DNA of 64,000 bases from Myxococcales bacterium (GCA_029880325.1 JAOUOP010000044.1:1-64000), one strand, 5' to 3'; counted from the first letter of the stretch, positions 8,425 to 17,635 are shown. Notes: a model not told the origin generated them from the sequence alone. Translations and numbers: made by a program.

Positions 8425-9471
8425 GTGCCCCAGCCCGTAATTCCCGAATCCTCCCTGGACGCGCTTCAAGAGGCCTCTAGGACCCGCTCCTCGGCACGCC
8501 CGGCCGGCCAGCGCCTCGACGGCATCCAAGAGCTGCTGGGCGAGGCCCTGCCGGCGATGGAAACGGCCGTGCAGCAGGCCTGCCGGGGCCCCGAGCCCCT
8601 CGACCAGGCCTCGGCCCAGCTGGTGATGGCCGGCGGCAAGCGCGTGCGGCCCATCACGGCGCTGCTGATCTGCAAGGCCTGCGGCGGCGACCCGTCGCGG
8701 GCGGTGCCCCTGGCCGCGTCCGTGGAGCTGATCCACTCGGCCACCCTGCTGCACGACGACGTGATGGACGAGGGCGAGGAGCGTCGAGGGCGCCCGGCCA
8801 GCCGTCTTCTCTGGGGCAACCTGGTGAGCGTGCTGTCGGGCGACCTCCTGCTGACCAGCGCCCTGCAGCTGGTGCTCGAGGCGGGCATCGAGGGCGCCAT
8901 GCAGGACACCCTCGACACCATGCAGGCGCTGATCGCCGGCGAGGTTGCCCAGCTCGAGGCCCGCGGCCGCCAGGACCTGGGCGTCGAGGGCTACCTGGAG
9001 ATCGCCCGCGGCAAGACCGCCTCGCTCTTCGCCTGCGCCTGCCGCCTGGGCGCCCGCGCTGCCGGCGCTTCAGACGCCGTCATCGACGCCGTCGGCCGCT
9101 TCGGCGAGCGCGTCGGCATCGCCTTCCAGATCGTCGACGACGTGCTCGACCTGGAGGGCATCGACCACGAAGTGGGCAAGCGCCTGGGTCACGACCTGGC
9201 CGAGGGCAAAACCACGATGCCGCTGGCGCTGGCACTGAAAGAGGCCTCCGAGGAGCTGCATCCGCTGCTGATCGACGCCCGCGCCGGCGACACCCTGGCC
9301 GCCGCCCAGGTCTCGCGCTCCCAGGCCGTGCGCGACGCCTGCGTGCAGGCCCGGGGCTACGCCGCGCGCGAGACCGACGCCGGGCTCGCCGAGCTCGACC
9401 TCTTGCCCGAAGGGCGCGAACGGGACCTGCTCGAGGCCCTGGTGCGCAGCCTGATCGACCGGCGGACCTGA
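8425..9471 (+). CDS. Polyprenyl diphosphate synthase (IspB-like)
   Basis: A 348-residue trans-isoprenyl diphosphate synthase that elongates allylic diphosphates with isopentenyl diphosphate, giving the side chain of a quinone or a related lipid. Both aspartate-rich motifs are present: DDVMD at 111-115 followed by EERRGRP, and DDVLD at 238-242. GGKRVRP carries the usual Lys/Arg ligands. The length and the residues before the first motif fit a long-chain (octaprenyl-type) enzyme, but chain length is not certain. The start is a GTG. The stop is separated by one base from the ATG of the regulator gene, so the two are an operon. Confidence 0.88.
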   Translation: MPQPVIPESSLDALQEASRTRSSARPAGQRLDGIQELLGEALPAMETAVQQACRGPEPLDQASAQLVMAGGKRVRPITALLICKACGGDPSRAVPLAASVELIHSATLLHDDVMDEGEERRGRPASRLLWGNLVSVLSGDLLLTSALQLVLEAGIEGAMQDTLDTMQALIAGEVAQLEARGRQDLGVEGYLEIARGKTASLFACACRLGARAAGASDAVIDAVGRFGERVGIAFQIVDDVLDLEGIDHEVGKRLGHDLAEGKTTMPLALALKEASEELHPLLIDARAGDTLAAAQVSRSQAVRDACVQARGYAARETDAGLAELDLLPEGRERDLLEALVRSLIDRRT

Positions 9472-9472
9472 G

Positions 9473-10057
9473 ATGACGCGCCCTGCCCAGGCCGAGCCGG
9501 ACGCCGCCGCGCCCGAGAGCCCCCTGTGGGAGAGCGAGCGCATCGTCAGCGACACCGTCGGCCGTCTGATGGCGGTCTGGGGTTTCAAGCGCAACATGGG
9601 GCGGGTCTGGAGCGTGCTCTACCTGGCGGCCGAGCCCCTGAGCGCGGCGCAGCTGCGCGAGCGGCTGCGACTGTCGGCCGGCGCCGTCTCCATGACCCTC
9701 TCGGAGCTAGCCCGCTGGGGCGTGGTGCACAAGCGCTGGGTGGCCGGCGACCGCCGCGACTTCTACGAAGCCGAGGCCAACGTCTGGAAGATGGTGTCGC
9801 GGGTCATGCGCGAGCGGGAGCGCACCGAGATCGTGCAGGCCATCGAGGCCTTCGAGGAGGCCCTGGTGGTGCTCGACCACCTGGTGGCCGACGGCGAGGT
9901 GCGCAACGGGGAGCGCGTGCGCATCCAGCGCGAGCGCATTCAGAAGCTCCTGGAGCTGGCGCGCCTGGGGCGATCGATGCTGGACGCCTTGATAAGCAGC
10001 GCCCGCCTGGATGCGAGCTGGCTCACACGCTTCCGGCTGGGTCGCAGCGCCGACTGA
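9473..10057 (+). CDS. GbsR/MarR-family transcriptional regulator
   Basis: A 194-residue winged-helix DNA-binding protein of the GbsR type (COG1510). The segment LSAAQLRERLRLSAGAVSMTL is followed by GVVHKRWVAGDRRDFYEAE, which gives the recognition helix and wing (about residues 56-100). The C-terminal half is helical, for dimerisation. Members sense small molecules or osmotic state; the ligand here is unknown. It is coupled to the prenyl synthase gene and lies 1.1 kb from a pair of operator-like dyads at 8292-8326, so autogenous or divergent control is plausible. Confidence 0.85.
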   Translation: MTRPAQAEPDAAAPESPLWESERIVSDTVGRLMAVWGFKRNMGRVWSVLYLAAEPLSAAQLRERLRLSAGAVSMTLSELARWGVVHKRWVAGDRRDFYEAEANVWKMVSRVMRERERTEIVQAIEAFEEALVVLDHLVADGEVRNGERVRIQRERIQKLLELARLGRSMLDALISSARLDASWLTRFRLGRSAD

Positions 10058-10297
10058 AGGCCCGCCGGCGTTTGCACAATCGCGCAGCCTTTTGCTTCTT
10101 TTCGGTCATGCGCACGAACGGGGGCGCATCGCCGGCTGCAACGGCTGGGCTTCGGGCTACGTCCAACAGCGACGGACTTCGCCGCGGCAGACGACAGCCG
10201 CCGAAATAGGCTACAAGGCGCTCACAGCGGCGAAGCGCGAAAGCCTCCGCCGCCCTGCCCTCCGGTCCGCGCCAATCCAGTCCGGAAGTCTGTAGCA
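10058..10297. other. Intergenic gap, nothing recognised
   Basis: About 240 bases without a supported gene or clear promoter. It precedes the kinase-lipoprotein-VTC gene set and probably carries its promoter. Confidence 0.4.
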
Positions 10298-11956
10298 ATG
10301 TCCGAAGCACAAGAAGCAGCGCCCCGCCTGATCGCCTTCGAAGGCGTCGATGGCGCGGGCAAGAGCACTGTCATCGCGCGCGTGGCCGAAGCGCTGCGGG
10401 CCTCGGGCGCGCGGGTCTTCATGCCGCGCATGGGCAAGGAGCACGCCTCGCGGCCGACGCGGCAGATCCGCAACCTCACCCGCGACCGCCGCAACCTGGA
10501 TCTCACACCGCGCGCGGAGCTGCTGCTCTACTGCGCCCGTGAAGCCCAGATCCTCGATGAGCTGGTGCGACCGGCCCTGGCGCGGGGCGAGACCGTCCTG
10601 ATCGATCGCTCACTGCTGACCCCGGTGGTCCTCGGCCGCGCCCGCGGCGTGCCCGCAGACGACTGCGAACACGCCGCCGCCGTGGCCGCCCGCGGCCTCG
10701 AGCCCGACCTGACCCTGGTCTTCGACGTGCACCCGCGCACCAGCCGCATCCGCAAGCGCATCGACAAGATCCGACATCCGAGCGATCAGGAGGGCGGCCG
10801 CAAGGGCTTGGCCGGTAGCGCTTTCAAGGAGCGCGTGCGCGATTGCTATGGCCAGCTGGCCAACGAGCGCGGCTACCCGCTCTTCCACGTGGAGCGGGCC
10901 ACCCCCGACCAGCTGGCCGAACGGGTGCTGCGCGTGGTGCAGCACGGCGCCGGCGCGGGCGTCGATGAAAGCGAGCTCGACCGAAAGCCCCAGTGGCTGG
11001 TGGAGCCGGGCACCGATTTCATGCAAGCCCTCGAGACGCTGCCCGAAGCGGTGGCCCTGTTCTTGAGCAACGGACTCATCTGCGCCCGCGAGCTGCGCAA
11101 GCGGGCCTTCGCGCGCGACCCGCGGCTCGCCGCCTGGGCCATGGACCCCGAAGACCCGCTGCGCGATGCCATCGCCGAGCAGGTGCCCGACCTGGCCCTG
11201 CGCGCTCTGTCGCGCATGCCCCTGGGCGGCCACGACGACCTGCGTCTGAAGCTCCTGCCGCGGGCCCCCGAGGCGTCCATCACAGCCCTGCGCCATCTGC
11301 ACGACGAGCGCGCCGACGCGATCCGCACGCGCCACGCCGAGAGCCATCCGAACGCCGTGCTCGAGAGCCTGGCCGGACGCGACGACGCCTTCGGCGACGC
11401 CCTGCGCGAGCGCTGTTGGAAGGGCGCAGAAGACACTTCCCGCGCCAGCAGCCTACTCTTCTGCGATGGCGACGCGGCCTGGAAGCGCCGCGAGAAACTC
11501 CTGGAGCGTCACCCGGCCGCGGGCCTGAGCAGCCTGCGCGGCCTGGGCGGCGAGCGCGTCGACGGCTGGCTCGAGCGCTACGCCGAGCGCGCCCCCAAGC
11601 GCGTGCTTTCAGCCCTGGGCGGCCGCAGCGACGATGCCGCCTACGCCCTGCGCGAACGGCTCTTCGAAACCGGCCGCGAGGTCATCGACAGCGTGCGCGG
11701 CCAGGGCGACGACGGGGCCTTTGCCCTGCGCGAGCGCGGCGTGACGCGCTGGCCCTCCACGGTCGCCCACAGCCTTTTGGGGCTGTCGGACGACCCGCGC
11801 AGCGCCGCCCTGATCGCGCGCTGCGAAGAGTTGGCCGCTGGCGACCTGCACGTGTGGCGGCGCCTTGTGGGCCTGCAAGAACGTGCGGCCTGGCCGAGCT
11901 GGGCCCGCGTGCGCACCCGCGACACGCTCTCAGAGGACGTACTCGACGATGACTGA
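10298..11956 (+). CDS. Thymidylate-kinase-like protein with 27-residue repeat array
   Basis: A 552-residue protein with two parts. Residues 1-215 resemble dTMP kinase: a P-loop GVDGAGKST at 16-24, LIDRSLLTP near 101-109 in place of the usual DRYxxS, and PDLTLVFDV near 136-144. The rest (about 238-540) is a tandem array of roughly nine to eleven units of about 27 residues, with a consensus like P..VL.SL.G..DDA..LRER. Ordinary dTMP kinases are about 210 residues and lack such a tail. The altered DR motif makes a housekeeping role doubtful; a nucleotide or polyphosphate-related kinase is possible. The 3' end overlaps the next gene by eight bases. Confidence 0.75.
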   Translation: MSEAQEAAPRLIAFEGVDGAGKSTVIARVAEALRASGARVFMPRMGKEHASRPTRQIRNLTRDRRNLDLTPRAELLLYCAREAQILDELVRPALARGETVLIDRSLLTPVVLGRARGVPADDCEHAAAVAARGLEPDLTLVFDVHPRTSRIRKRIDKIRHPSDQEGGRKGLAGSAFKERVRDCYGQLANERGYPLFHVERATPDQLAERVLRVVQHGAGAGVDESELDRKPQWLVEPGTDFMQALETLPEAVALFLSNGLICARELRKRAFARDPRLAAWAMDPEDPLRDAIAEQVPDLALRALSRMPLGGHDDLRLKLLPRAPEASITALRHLHDERADAIRTRHAESHPNAVLESLAGRDDAFGDALRERCWKGAEDTSRASSLLFCDGDAAWKRREKLLERHPAAGLSSLRGLGGERVDGWLERYAERAPKRVLSALGGRSDDAAYALRERLFETGREVIDSVRGQGDDGAFALRERGVTRWPSTVAHSLLGLSDDPRSAALIARCEELAAGDLHVWRRLVGLQERAAWPSWARVRTRDTLSEDVLDDD

Positions 11957-12671
11957 TGCCCCACGCGCGCGCCGTCTGGGCGCGTTTCTTCTCCCACTGC
12001 TATCCCTGGTCGCCTGCGACCAGAAGGACCCCAACGCCACCGGCAAGGCCGGCTCCGGCGACTTCTATCCCCTCGTCGATGGCGCGAGCTGGCGCTACGA
12101 GCACAAGAACCTCGACGGCGAGACCTGGACCGAGGAGGTCACGCTCGAAGCGGTGGACTTCGAGGGCGAGCCGGCGTTTCTGCTGGCCGACAGCCCCGGT
12201 CCCAGCGGCAGCAACAGCGAGAGCGTGCTGCAAAAGGACGGCGATGCCATCCTGCGCGTCCACAAGGAGGTCCTCTTCGACGGCAGCGTGAGCGAGGCTG
12301 TCGACTACGACCCCGGCTTCATCCGCTTCGACGCGGCCTGGCTCGAGTTCGAGGAAGGCCAAGAGCAGAGCTACGGCTACGAGCGCACCCAGCTCGATGG
12401 AAACGGCGTCGCGATGCCCACCGAGATGCGCGAACACCGCTACACGCTGGTGAACAGCGACGCTGTGGTCGAGGTCCCGGCCGGTGACTTCAGCGGCTGC
12501 CTGGAGATCCGCCGCAAGCGCGTGCGCGAAAGCGGCGACATCCCCGGCGCAGGCGACGACAAAACCTTCTGGTTCTGCGACGGCATCGGCAAGGTCAAGG
12601 AGTACGAAGCCGCCACCGGCAAGAACGAAGAGCTGCTCGACTGCGACGTCCCCGGAGGCGCGTGCCCCTAA
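11949..12671 (+). CDS. Lipoprotein between kinase and VTC genes
   Basis: A 240-residue predicted lipoprotein with a lipobox VAC at Cys23. The body is acidic and rich in aromatic residues, beginning with YPLVDGASWRYEH, a pattern seen in many secreted beta-rich domains of unknown function in Myxococcota. FSGCLEIRRKRV near the middle may mark a beta-sheet face. No enzyme family is recognised. The ATG at 11949 lies inside the end of the kinase gene, and its own end overlaps the VTC gene start by ten bases, so all three are likely translated together. A role on the outer face linked to polyphosphate is inferred only from position. Confidence 0.65.
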   Translation: MTDAPRARRLGAFLLPLLSLVACDQKDPNATGKAGSGDFYPLVDGASWRYEHKNLDGETWTEEVTLEAVDFEGEPAFLLADSPGPSGSNSESVLQKDGDAILRVHKEVLFDGSVSEAVDYDPGFIRFDAAWLEFEEGQEQSYGYERTQLDGNGVAMPTEMREHRYTLVNSDAVVEVPAGDFSGCLEIRRKRVRESGDIPGAGDDKTFWFCDGIGKVKEYEAATGKNEELLDCDVPGGACP

Positions 12672-13504
12672 GCGCCGACGAGCAGCTGACGCGCGCGCGC
12701 CGCGAGTTCAAATACCTGGTGCCGGCCGGCGGCGCCCGCGACCTTGTCGCCCACATCGCTGCGGAGTTGGCCGACCATCACCACGCCGAAAAGGGCAGCA
12801 CCGCGCTGCCCAACGCGCGCCACCACACCACCACCGTTTACTTCGACACCCCCTCGCGCACGCTCTACCGGGCCGCCAAGGCCGGCGGTGCCCATCGAAA
12901 GCTGCGCGCCCGCGAGTACTACGACATTCACCCGGAGTTAGTCGAGCTGGCGACCGATCCGATGGACATGGTGCGCTACCATCCGATCCTGTGGCTGGAG
13001 CTGAAGCTGCGCGACGGCGATCATTCTGAGAAGACGCGGGTGGGCATTCCCAAGCACGAGCTGCACAATTTTTTCACCACCGGCGAGGCCAGCGCGGAGA
13101 TGCTGAAGCTGCAGCGGGCCAACGCGAGCGGCGCCGTCGCCATTGAGAAATTGCGGCGCTTTGCGACTTCATTGGACGAGCCGCTGGATGCCAGCTGCGT
13201 CATCAACTACCGGCGCCGGGCCTTCCAGGACCCCGAAGGCGGGCTGCGGGTGACGCTTGACTACGAGCTTTCCGCCTTCGCACCCACGGCCGAACTCTTC
13301 GAAGCGCCCATGGTGCGCCAGCGCCTGGGACGCTCGGTGCACGACGAACCCCACTGCATCGTCGAGGTCAAAACCCACCAAGCGATGCCCGCCTGGCTGC
13401 AAGCGGCGCTCCTGCAGCAGGGGGCGAAGCAGGCCCCCTTCAGCAAGTTCATCATGGGGTCGGGCGCTGTCACCGCCGACAACCAAGGGTCCGCGAAAGA
13501 ATAA
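12662..13504 (+). CDS. VTC-domain polyphosphate polymerase
   Basis: A 280-residue protein of the VTC domain family (triphosphate tunnel metalloenzyme superfamily), which makes polyphosphate from ATP in the yeast VTC complex. Motifs in order are REFKYLVP at 14-21, VYFDTPSRT, KLRAREY at 80-86, ELKLRDGDHSEKTRV, a central RRRAF-RVTLDYEL stretch, IVEVKTH and a C-terminal SKFIMG. These supply the basic and acidic residues lining the tunnel. There is no membrane segment. The GTG at 12662 overlaps the upstream stop. The last codons and the TAA lie inside a repeat element (13492-13659), so the C-terminus may have been altered by insertion. Confidence 0.88.
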   Translation: MPLSADEQLTRARREFKYLVPAGGARDLVAHIAAELADHHHAEKGSTALPNARHHTTTVYFDTPSRTLYRAAKAGGAHRKLRAREYYDIHPELVELATDPMDMVRYHPILWLELKLRDGDHSEKTRVGIPKHELHNFFTTGEASAEMLKLQRANASGAVAIEKLRRFATSLDEPLDASCVINYRRRAFQDPEGGLRVTLDYELSAFAPTAELFEAPMVRQRLGRSVHDEPHCIVEVKTHQAMPAWLQAALLQQGAKQAPFSKFIMGSGAVTADNQGSAKE

Positions 13505-13659
13505 GTTCCCCCTTCGGCACGCACCGGCGGGCACGCTCGCGCCGTGCGTCCTCGAAGGATTCCTCGATGTACCTCGGGTACGACTGCGGATTGTCCTCCG
13601 GGCGCCGTCCCAACCGCACTCCGCCGTCACGCACCAAAGGGGGAACTTATTCTTTCGCG
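13492..13659. repeat. Inverted-repeat element, MITE-like
   Basis: Perfect 23-base inverted repeats at 13492-13514 and 13637-13659 enclose 122 bases. Similarity continues imperfectly for several bases on each side. The arms overlap the last codons and the stop of the VTC gene. A 20-base sequence at 1292-1311 matches the arm at 17 positions. The element may be a non-autonomous mobile element or a structured mRNA end. No transposase is encoded. Confidence 0.65.
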
Positions 13660-13712
13660 AGCCCTGACGCGCACGTTCCGCCGGCGCGTCAAAGCACGTA
13701 TGCTGGCGCGCC

Positions 13713-15701
13713 GTGAACGCCGGAGCCAAAGTGCGAGCGCGACTGCGAACCCTCGTGCCGCTGCTGCTCACGCTGGCGGTGGCGGGTTATCTGGCCTTCG
13801 GCGAACAGAACGGCGGCCCCTCGCACGACGCCAGCGAGGCCGACGGAGACGAGCCCGGAGCCGACAAGCTAAAAGTCGTATGGCTCGATCCGGTGGAGCT
13901 GGCACCGGGCGGCGCCCTGATCGCCCATGTCGAGGGGCTCAAGGGCGGCCCACTCGAAGCCGAGGTCTCGACCCTGAGCGGCAAGCAGCGCGCGGAAATC
14001 CTGCACCGAGAAGGCGATCGCGTGGTGGTGCAGCTGCCGGCCGACGCCGAGCCGGGAGCAGCCAAGCTGCGCCTGCAGCAGGGCCAACAGCGCTCCAAGG
14101 CGCGCCTCTTTCAGATCCGACCGGTGCCGCGGCGCGACATCCTACGCGACGTGCTCGGGGGCCTGGCGCTGTTGCTGCTGGGCCTGCGAACCATAGGCCA
14201 GGCCTTTCGCACCTACGCCAGCCAGCGCCTGCGCACGCTCTTGGCACGGCTGACCGAGCGCGCCTATGGCAGCCTGGGCCTGGGCGCCATGGTCGGCGGT
14301 CTGACCCAGTCGACCACCTCGGGTGCGGCCATTCTCGCCGGTCTGCTCGACGCGCGCATGGTGAGTATGAACGGCGCGCTCTTGATGATGCTGGGCGTGC
14401 AACTGGGCGCCGCGGCCGCGGGCGCACTGCTGCCGCTTATCGCCACGCGCGAGGCGCTGTGGGTGATCGCGGTGGGCATGCTCTGGAGCGTGGCGGCCGG
14501 CGATCGGCCCGCGCGCGCCTTCGCCAACCTGATCCTCGGCTGCGGTCTGCTTTTTCTCGGACTGCGCCTGATGTACGCCGGCTTCCAACCCCTGGTCGAT
14601 AACCCCGGGTTATTGCCCTACCTGCACGAGCTGGGCGCCGACAGCGTGGGCGGGACGCTGCTGTGCGCGCTCTTCGGGGGCCTGCTGTGCGCGCTTCTGC
14701 AGGGGCCGGGACCGGTCTTCGCGCTGGTGCTGAGCCTGGCCGAGTCCAGCGGCATCCTGGGTCTGCGCGCTGGGCTCGCGGTGCTCGCCGGAACCGCCCT
14801 CGGCGCCGTGCTGACGACCGCCGCCGTAGCCTGGCCCTTCGGCCCGCGCGGACGGCGCTTCACTGGAGGTCATCTTTGGCTAGGGCTCGTGGTCAGCGCC
14901 GTGGGCCTTTTGGGGCTACCGCTTTGGACGGCCCTGGCCGACCAGCTGGTCGCCGGCGATCCCCACACGGTTCGCTACGGCGGGCGCGTGCTGATGCCCA
15001 ACGTGGGGCTGCACCTGGGCGTCGGCTTCGGACTGGCGCAGCTCGCGGGCGTGCTCTTGGCGGCGCCGCTTTCGGCGGTCTACGTGCGTCGCCGCCGCGC
15101 CGCCGACGCCGCCATCCGGCAGGTGGCGGCCGAAGGCCGACGCGAGCTGACGCTCTTGCCGATCCTGGAGGCCTGCGAGCGAGCCATCGCCGGGCTCGAA
15201 CAGGTCACCGCCACCGGCGAACGCGCGCCGACGGTGACCGTCGACCGGGCCATCGCCGAAGCCCACAAGGGCGTCGCAGGGCTCTTGCGCGCCGGCGGTG
15301 TGGGTCGTGCGGACATGGCACCGGCGGCCATCGCCTCGCTGCACCTGGCCTCGGCCGTGCGCGGCGGGCTGCACGTGGCCGAGCGCGCCCTGGAGCAGGG
15401 CATGTCACCGTCGGCCGACGACGCCGAAGCCCTGCGCGGGCTGCACGGGCTGCTGATGGAGGGCATCGCGGCCGTGCGTGCCCACGTGGCCGGCGAAGCG
15501 GCCCTGCGCTTCGAAGACGTGCAGGCCCGGGAGATCCGGCTCAACGCCCTGGAGGCCCAGGCGCGCGCCCCCGCCGTCGGCGCCGGCGCCGACGGCCGCT
15601 CCATCGACTACCGGCTGTGGCTAGGTGAGCTGCTGGTGGCCTACGAAGGCATCGGCAACCACCTCTACCGCCTGGCCGGCGCCCTGATGCCCGAGCGCTG
15701 A
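13713..15701 (+). CDS. Na+/phosphate cotransporter family protein
   Basis: A 662-residue inner-membrane protein of the Na/Pi cotransporter family (PF02690). An N-terminal membrane anchor and an extracytoplasmic beta domain of about 110 residues precede the transporter core. The first core repeat carries GGLTQSTTSGAAI, corresponding to the QSSSA signature; the second repeat has GPGPVFALVLSLAESSG in the same place. The C-terminal 200 residues are helical, like the PhoU-type tail seen in bacterial members. The gene follows the VTC polymerase, so phosphate import next to polyphosphate synthesis makes sense. The start is a GTG. The 3' end overlaps the convergent membrane gene by 37 bases. Confidence 0.85.
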   Translation: MNAGAKVRARLRTLVPLLLTLAVAGYLAFGEQNGGPSHDASEADGDEPGADKLKVVWLDPVELAPGGALIAHVEGLKGGPLEAEVSTLSGKQRAEILHREGDRVVVQLPADAEPGAAKLRLQQGQQRSKARLFQIRPVPRRDILRDVLGGLALLLLGLRTIGQAFRTYASQRLRTLLARLTERAYGSLGLGAMVGGLTQSTTSGAAILAGLLDARMVSMNGALLMMLGVQLGAAAAGALLPLIATREALWVIAVGMLWSVAAGDRPARAFANLILGCGLLFLGLRLMYAGFQPLVDNPGLLPYLHELGADSVGGTLLCALFGGLLCALLQGPGPVFALVLSLAESSGILGLRAGLAVLAGTALGAVLTTAAVAWPFGPRGRRFTGGHLWLGLVVSAVGLLGLPLWTALADQLVAGDPHTVRYGGRVLMPNVGLHLGVGFGLAQLAGVLLAAPLSAVYVRRRRAADAAIRQVAAEGRRELTLLPILEACERAIAGLEQVTATGERAPTVTVDRAIAEAHKGVAGLLRAGGVGRADMAPAAIASLHLASAVRGGLHVAERALEQGMSPSADDAEALRGLHGLLMEGIAAVRAHVAGEAALRFEDVQAREIRLNALEAQARAPAVGAGADGRSIDYRLWLGELLVAYEGIGNHLYRLAGALMPER

Positions 15702-17491
15702 AGCTCCAGGTAGGTCACCACCCCCTGGTCCACCCGCCGCAGTCCGAAGTGGCGCACGAGCCGCTCGCGGGCGGTCTCGGGGAAGCCATTGGCAAGAATG
15801 AAGACGCGACGGCCACGGGCCATCAGCTCGGCGGCCAGACGCGGCCCATCACGCCCCTGGTCGCGCGAGCAATCGACGATGACCAGATCATGATGCAGCT
15901 GCTCGGCCACCACGGCGCTGCGATTGATGGCCCAGACGAAGACCGCCGAGCGCTCCGGCAGGCGCCCCGAAGCCGCCGCGTGCATGGCCGCTGCGAGACC
16001 GCGGTGCTTTTGGCTGATGGCCACGTCGGTGGTCAGATGGATCGCGGCGGCGTAACTCAAGCAAGCGGCCAGCGCCGCGCTGAACAAGACACGAAAGGCG
16101 GCCCGCCGACGCAGGGGCCAGGCGAGCACCGGGAGCGCGGCCAAGATCAGCGGCGCGATCATGTGCGTGCGATGGGCCAGGTCGAGCACCATCAAGGCGT
16201 TGCTGATGGGCGGTAGCGCCGCCCCGAGCACCGCTCCCAGCGAGGCGGCCGGCATGGACAACGCAAGCCCCTCGAGGCTGAGCGCGAGGATGATGGCGGC
16301 CAGGGGCACCATCTCGAGCAGGTAGCGCTGGTTGAAGCCAATGCCGTCGGTGCGCGCCGAGCCGGCCAGCGCGAAGAGGGCGACGATGCCGAAGAGCGGC
16401 AGCGCGCAGCTGATGAGCTCGCGCCGCAGGGCGGCCGTTTCGGTCGAAGCTCCCGCGCGGCGCGGGATCAGGGCCAGCGCCGCAAGCAGCAGGGCCAGGC
16501 CCATCCAGGGGCACGACTGCAGCAGGGCCTTCTTGGCAACGCCGTAAAACACGAAGGCGCCGCTGTCGGGGTCGGGCGATAGCGCGAAGCTGCCGAAGCT
16601 CTGGGGCGGGCGCAGGCGGTAGTCGACGACGCGAAAGAGCGCGCTCAGCAGGCTGTCGTCGATGCCCAGGCCGGAGCCACCTGCAGCGCTCGCCGGGCCC
16701 GGGCCGCCGCCGCCTCCACCGCCCATGGCCGCATAGCCGGGGCCCTTGGAGACTGGATTGTAGAAACCGAGGCGCGCGCGGTTGATGAGGGAATTGGCGA
16801 GCAGGGGCAAGCCCGCGGCCAGACCAAAGCTCACGGCGCTCTCGCCGCGGCGCGGCGCATGGAGCAGCACCGTGAGCCCCACGCAGGCGGTAAACACCAG
16901 GTTTTGGTAGCGCACGCCGGTGGCGAAGCCGCACAGGAGCCCCGCACAGGCGAAAAGCAGGAGCCTATCACCCGCGCGCGCCCGCGATACGAGCACAACG
17001 GCCGCGGTGCACAGCAGCACGCTCAGGCTGTGGGACCAGATTCCGACCGCGTATTCGAGACTGTGGCTGAAGAGCAGCAGACACAGGGCCGCGAGCCAGG
17101 GCGAGATAGGGCTCGTGCCGATGCGCCGCAGATGCACGAAAAGCAGCGCCGCGGTCGCCAGATAGCTCAGCAGGTTCAGCGACAGAAGCCCGCGCAGCCC
17201 CAGGGGCGCGAAGGGCTGGGCGAAGAAGGCATAGAGCGGCGGCATCGTGATCGCCGGCGGGGCCGCGGGCTCGAGGCCGACCTGGGGCCGAAAAAAGGCC
17301 AGCTCGTCGCTCGGCGTCAGCCCCTCCAGGTGCGGCAGAGACAGCCGGCCGTGGCGCAGGGCCACCACAGAGGCCAGGTGATGGCTCTCGTCGATGGTGA
17401 ACAGCCCCGGCTCGGCCCAGACCTGCAGCGCCGCGCCCGTCACGGCCAGCAGCGCGAAAAACAGCACGGGCCTGCCCCGGGTGCTCGCCAT
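15665..17491 (-). CDS. Multi-pass membrane protein, GT-C glycosyltransferase-like
   Basis: A 608-residue protein with about ten to twelve hydrophobic helices. An N-terminal loop has TIDESHHLAS with an acidic residue soon after the first helix, as in GT-C glycosyltransferases of the Dol-P-mannosyltransferase type; the catalytic Asp/Glu would be in that loop. A Gly-rich stretch follows NPVSKGPGY. The C-terminal 100 residues are soluble. The lipid-linked donor and acceptor cannot be told. ATG 17491 follows GGGGA. It is not clearly tied to neighbours and converges on the phosphate transporter gene with overlapping ends. Confidence 0.6.
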   Translation of the reverse strand: MASTRGRPVLFFALLAVTGAALQVWAEPGLFTIDESHHLASVVALRHGRLSLPHLEGLTPSDELAFFRPQVGLEPAAPPAITMPPLYAFFAQPFAPLGLRGLLSLNLLSYLATAALLFVHLRRIGTSPISPWLAALCLLLFSHSLEYAVGIWSHSLSVLLCTAAVVLVSRARAGDRLLLFACAGLLCGFATGVRYQNLVFTACVGLTVLLHAPRRGESAVSFGLAAGLPLLANSLINRARLGFYNPVSKGPGYAAMGGGGGGGPGPASAAGGSGLGIDDSLLSALFRVVDYRLRPPQSFGSFALSPDPDSGAFVFYGVAKKALLQSCPWMGLALLLAALALIPRRAGASTETAALRRELISCALPLFGIVALFALAGSARTDGIGFNQRYLLEMVPLAAIILALSLEGLALSMPAASLGAVLGAALPPISNALMVLDLAHRTHMIAPLILAALPVLAWPLRRRAAFRVLFSAALAACLSYAAAIHLTTDVAISQKHRGLAAAMHAAASGRLPERSAVFVWAINRSAVVAEQLHHDLVIVDCSRDQGRDGPRLAAELMARGRRVFILANGFPETARERLVRHFGLRRVDQGVVTYLELQRSGIRAPARR

Positions 17492-17635
17492 GGCTTCCCC
17501 TTATGCGAAGCCCCCGCGGCGAACGCAACCGCCGTGTCCGTTTCGCGCCCAGGGCCGAGAAATGGCAGAATATCGGAAGCGCCGTGTGGCCTGCCCGCTC
17601 CGGGTGACGCGTCGCAGCAAGGATTGGACTGCCGT

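Noticed and set aside
10298..10940. Assignment as the essential tmk gene
   Set aside because: The DR motif is altered and the protein has a long extra repeat array, so the housekeeping role is not supported by sequence alone.
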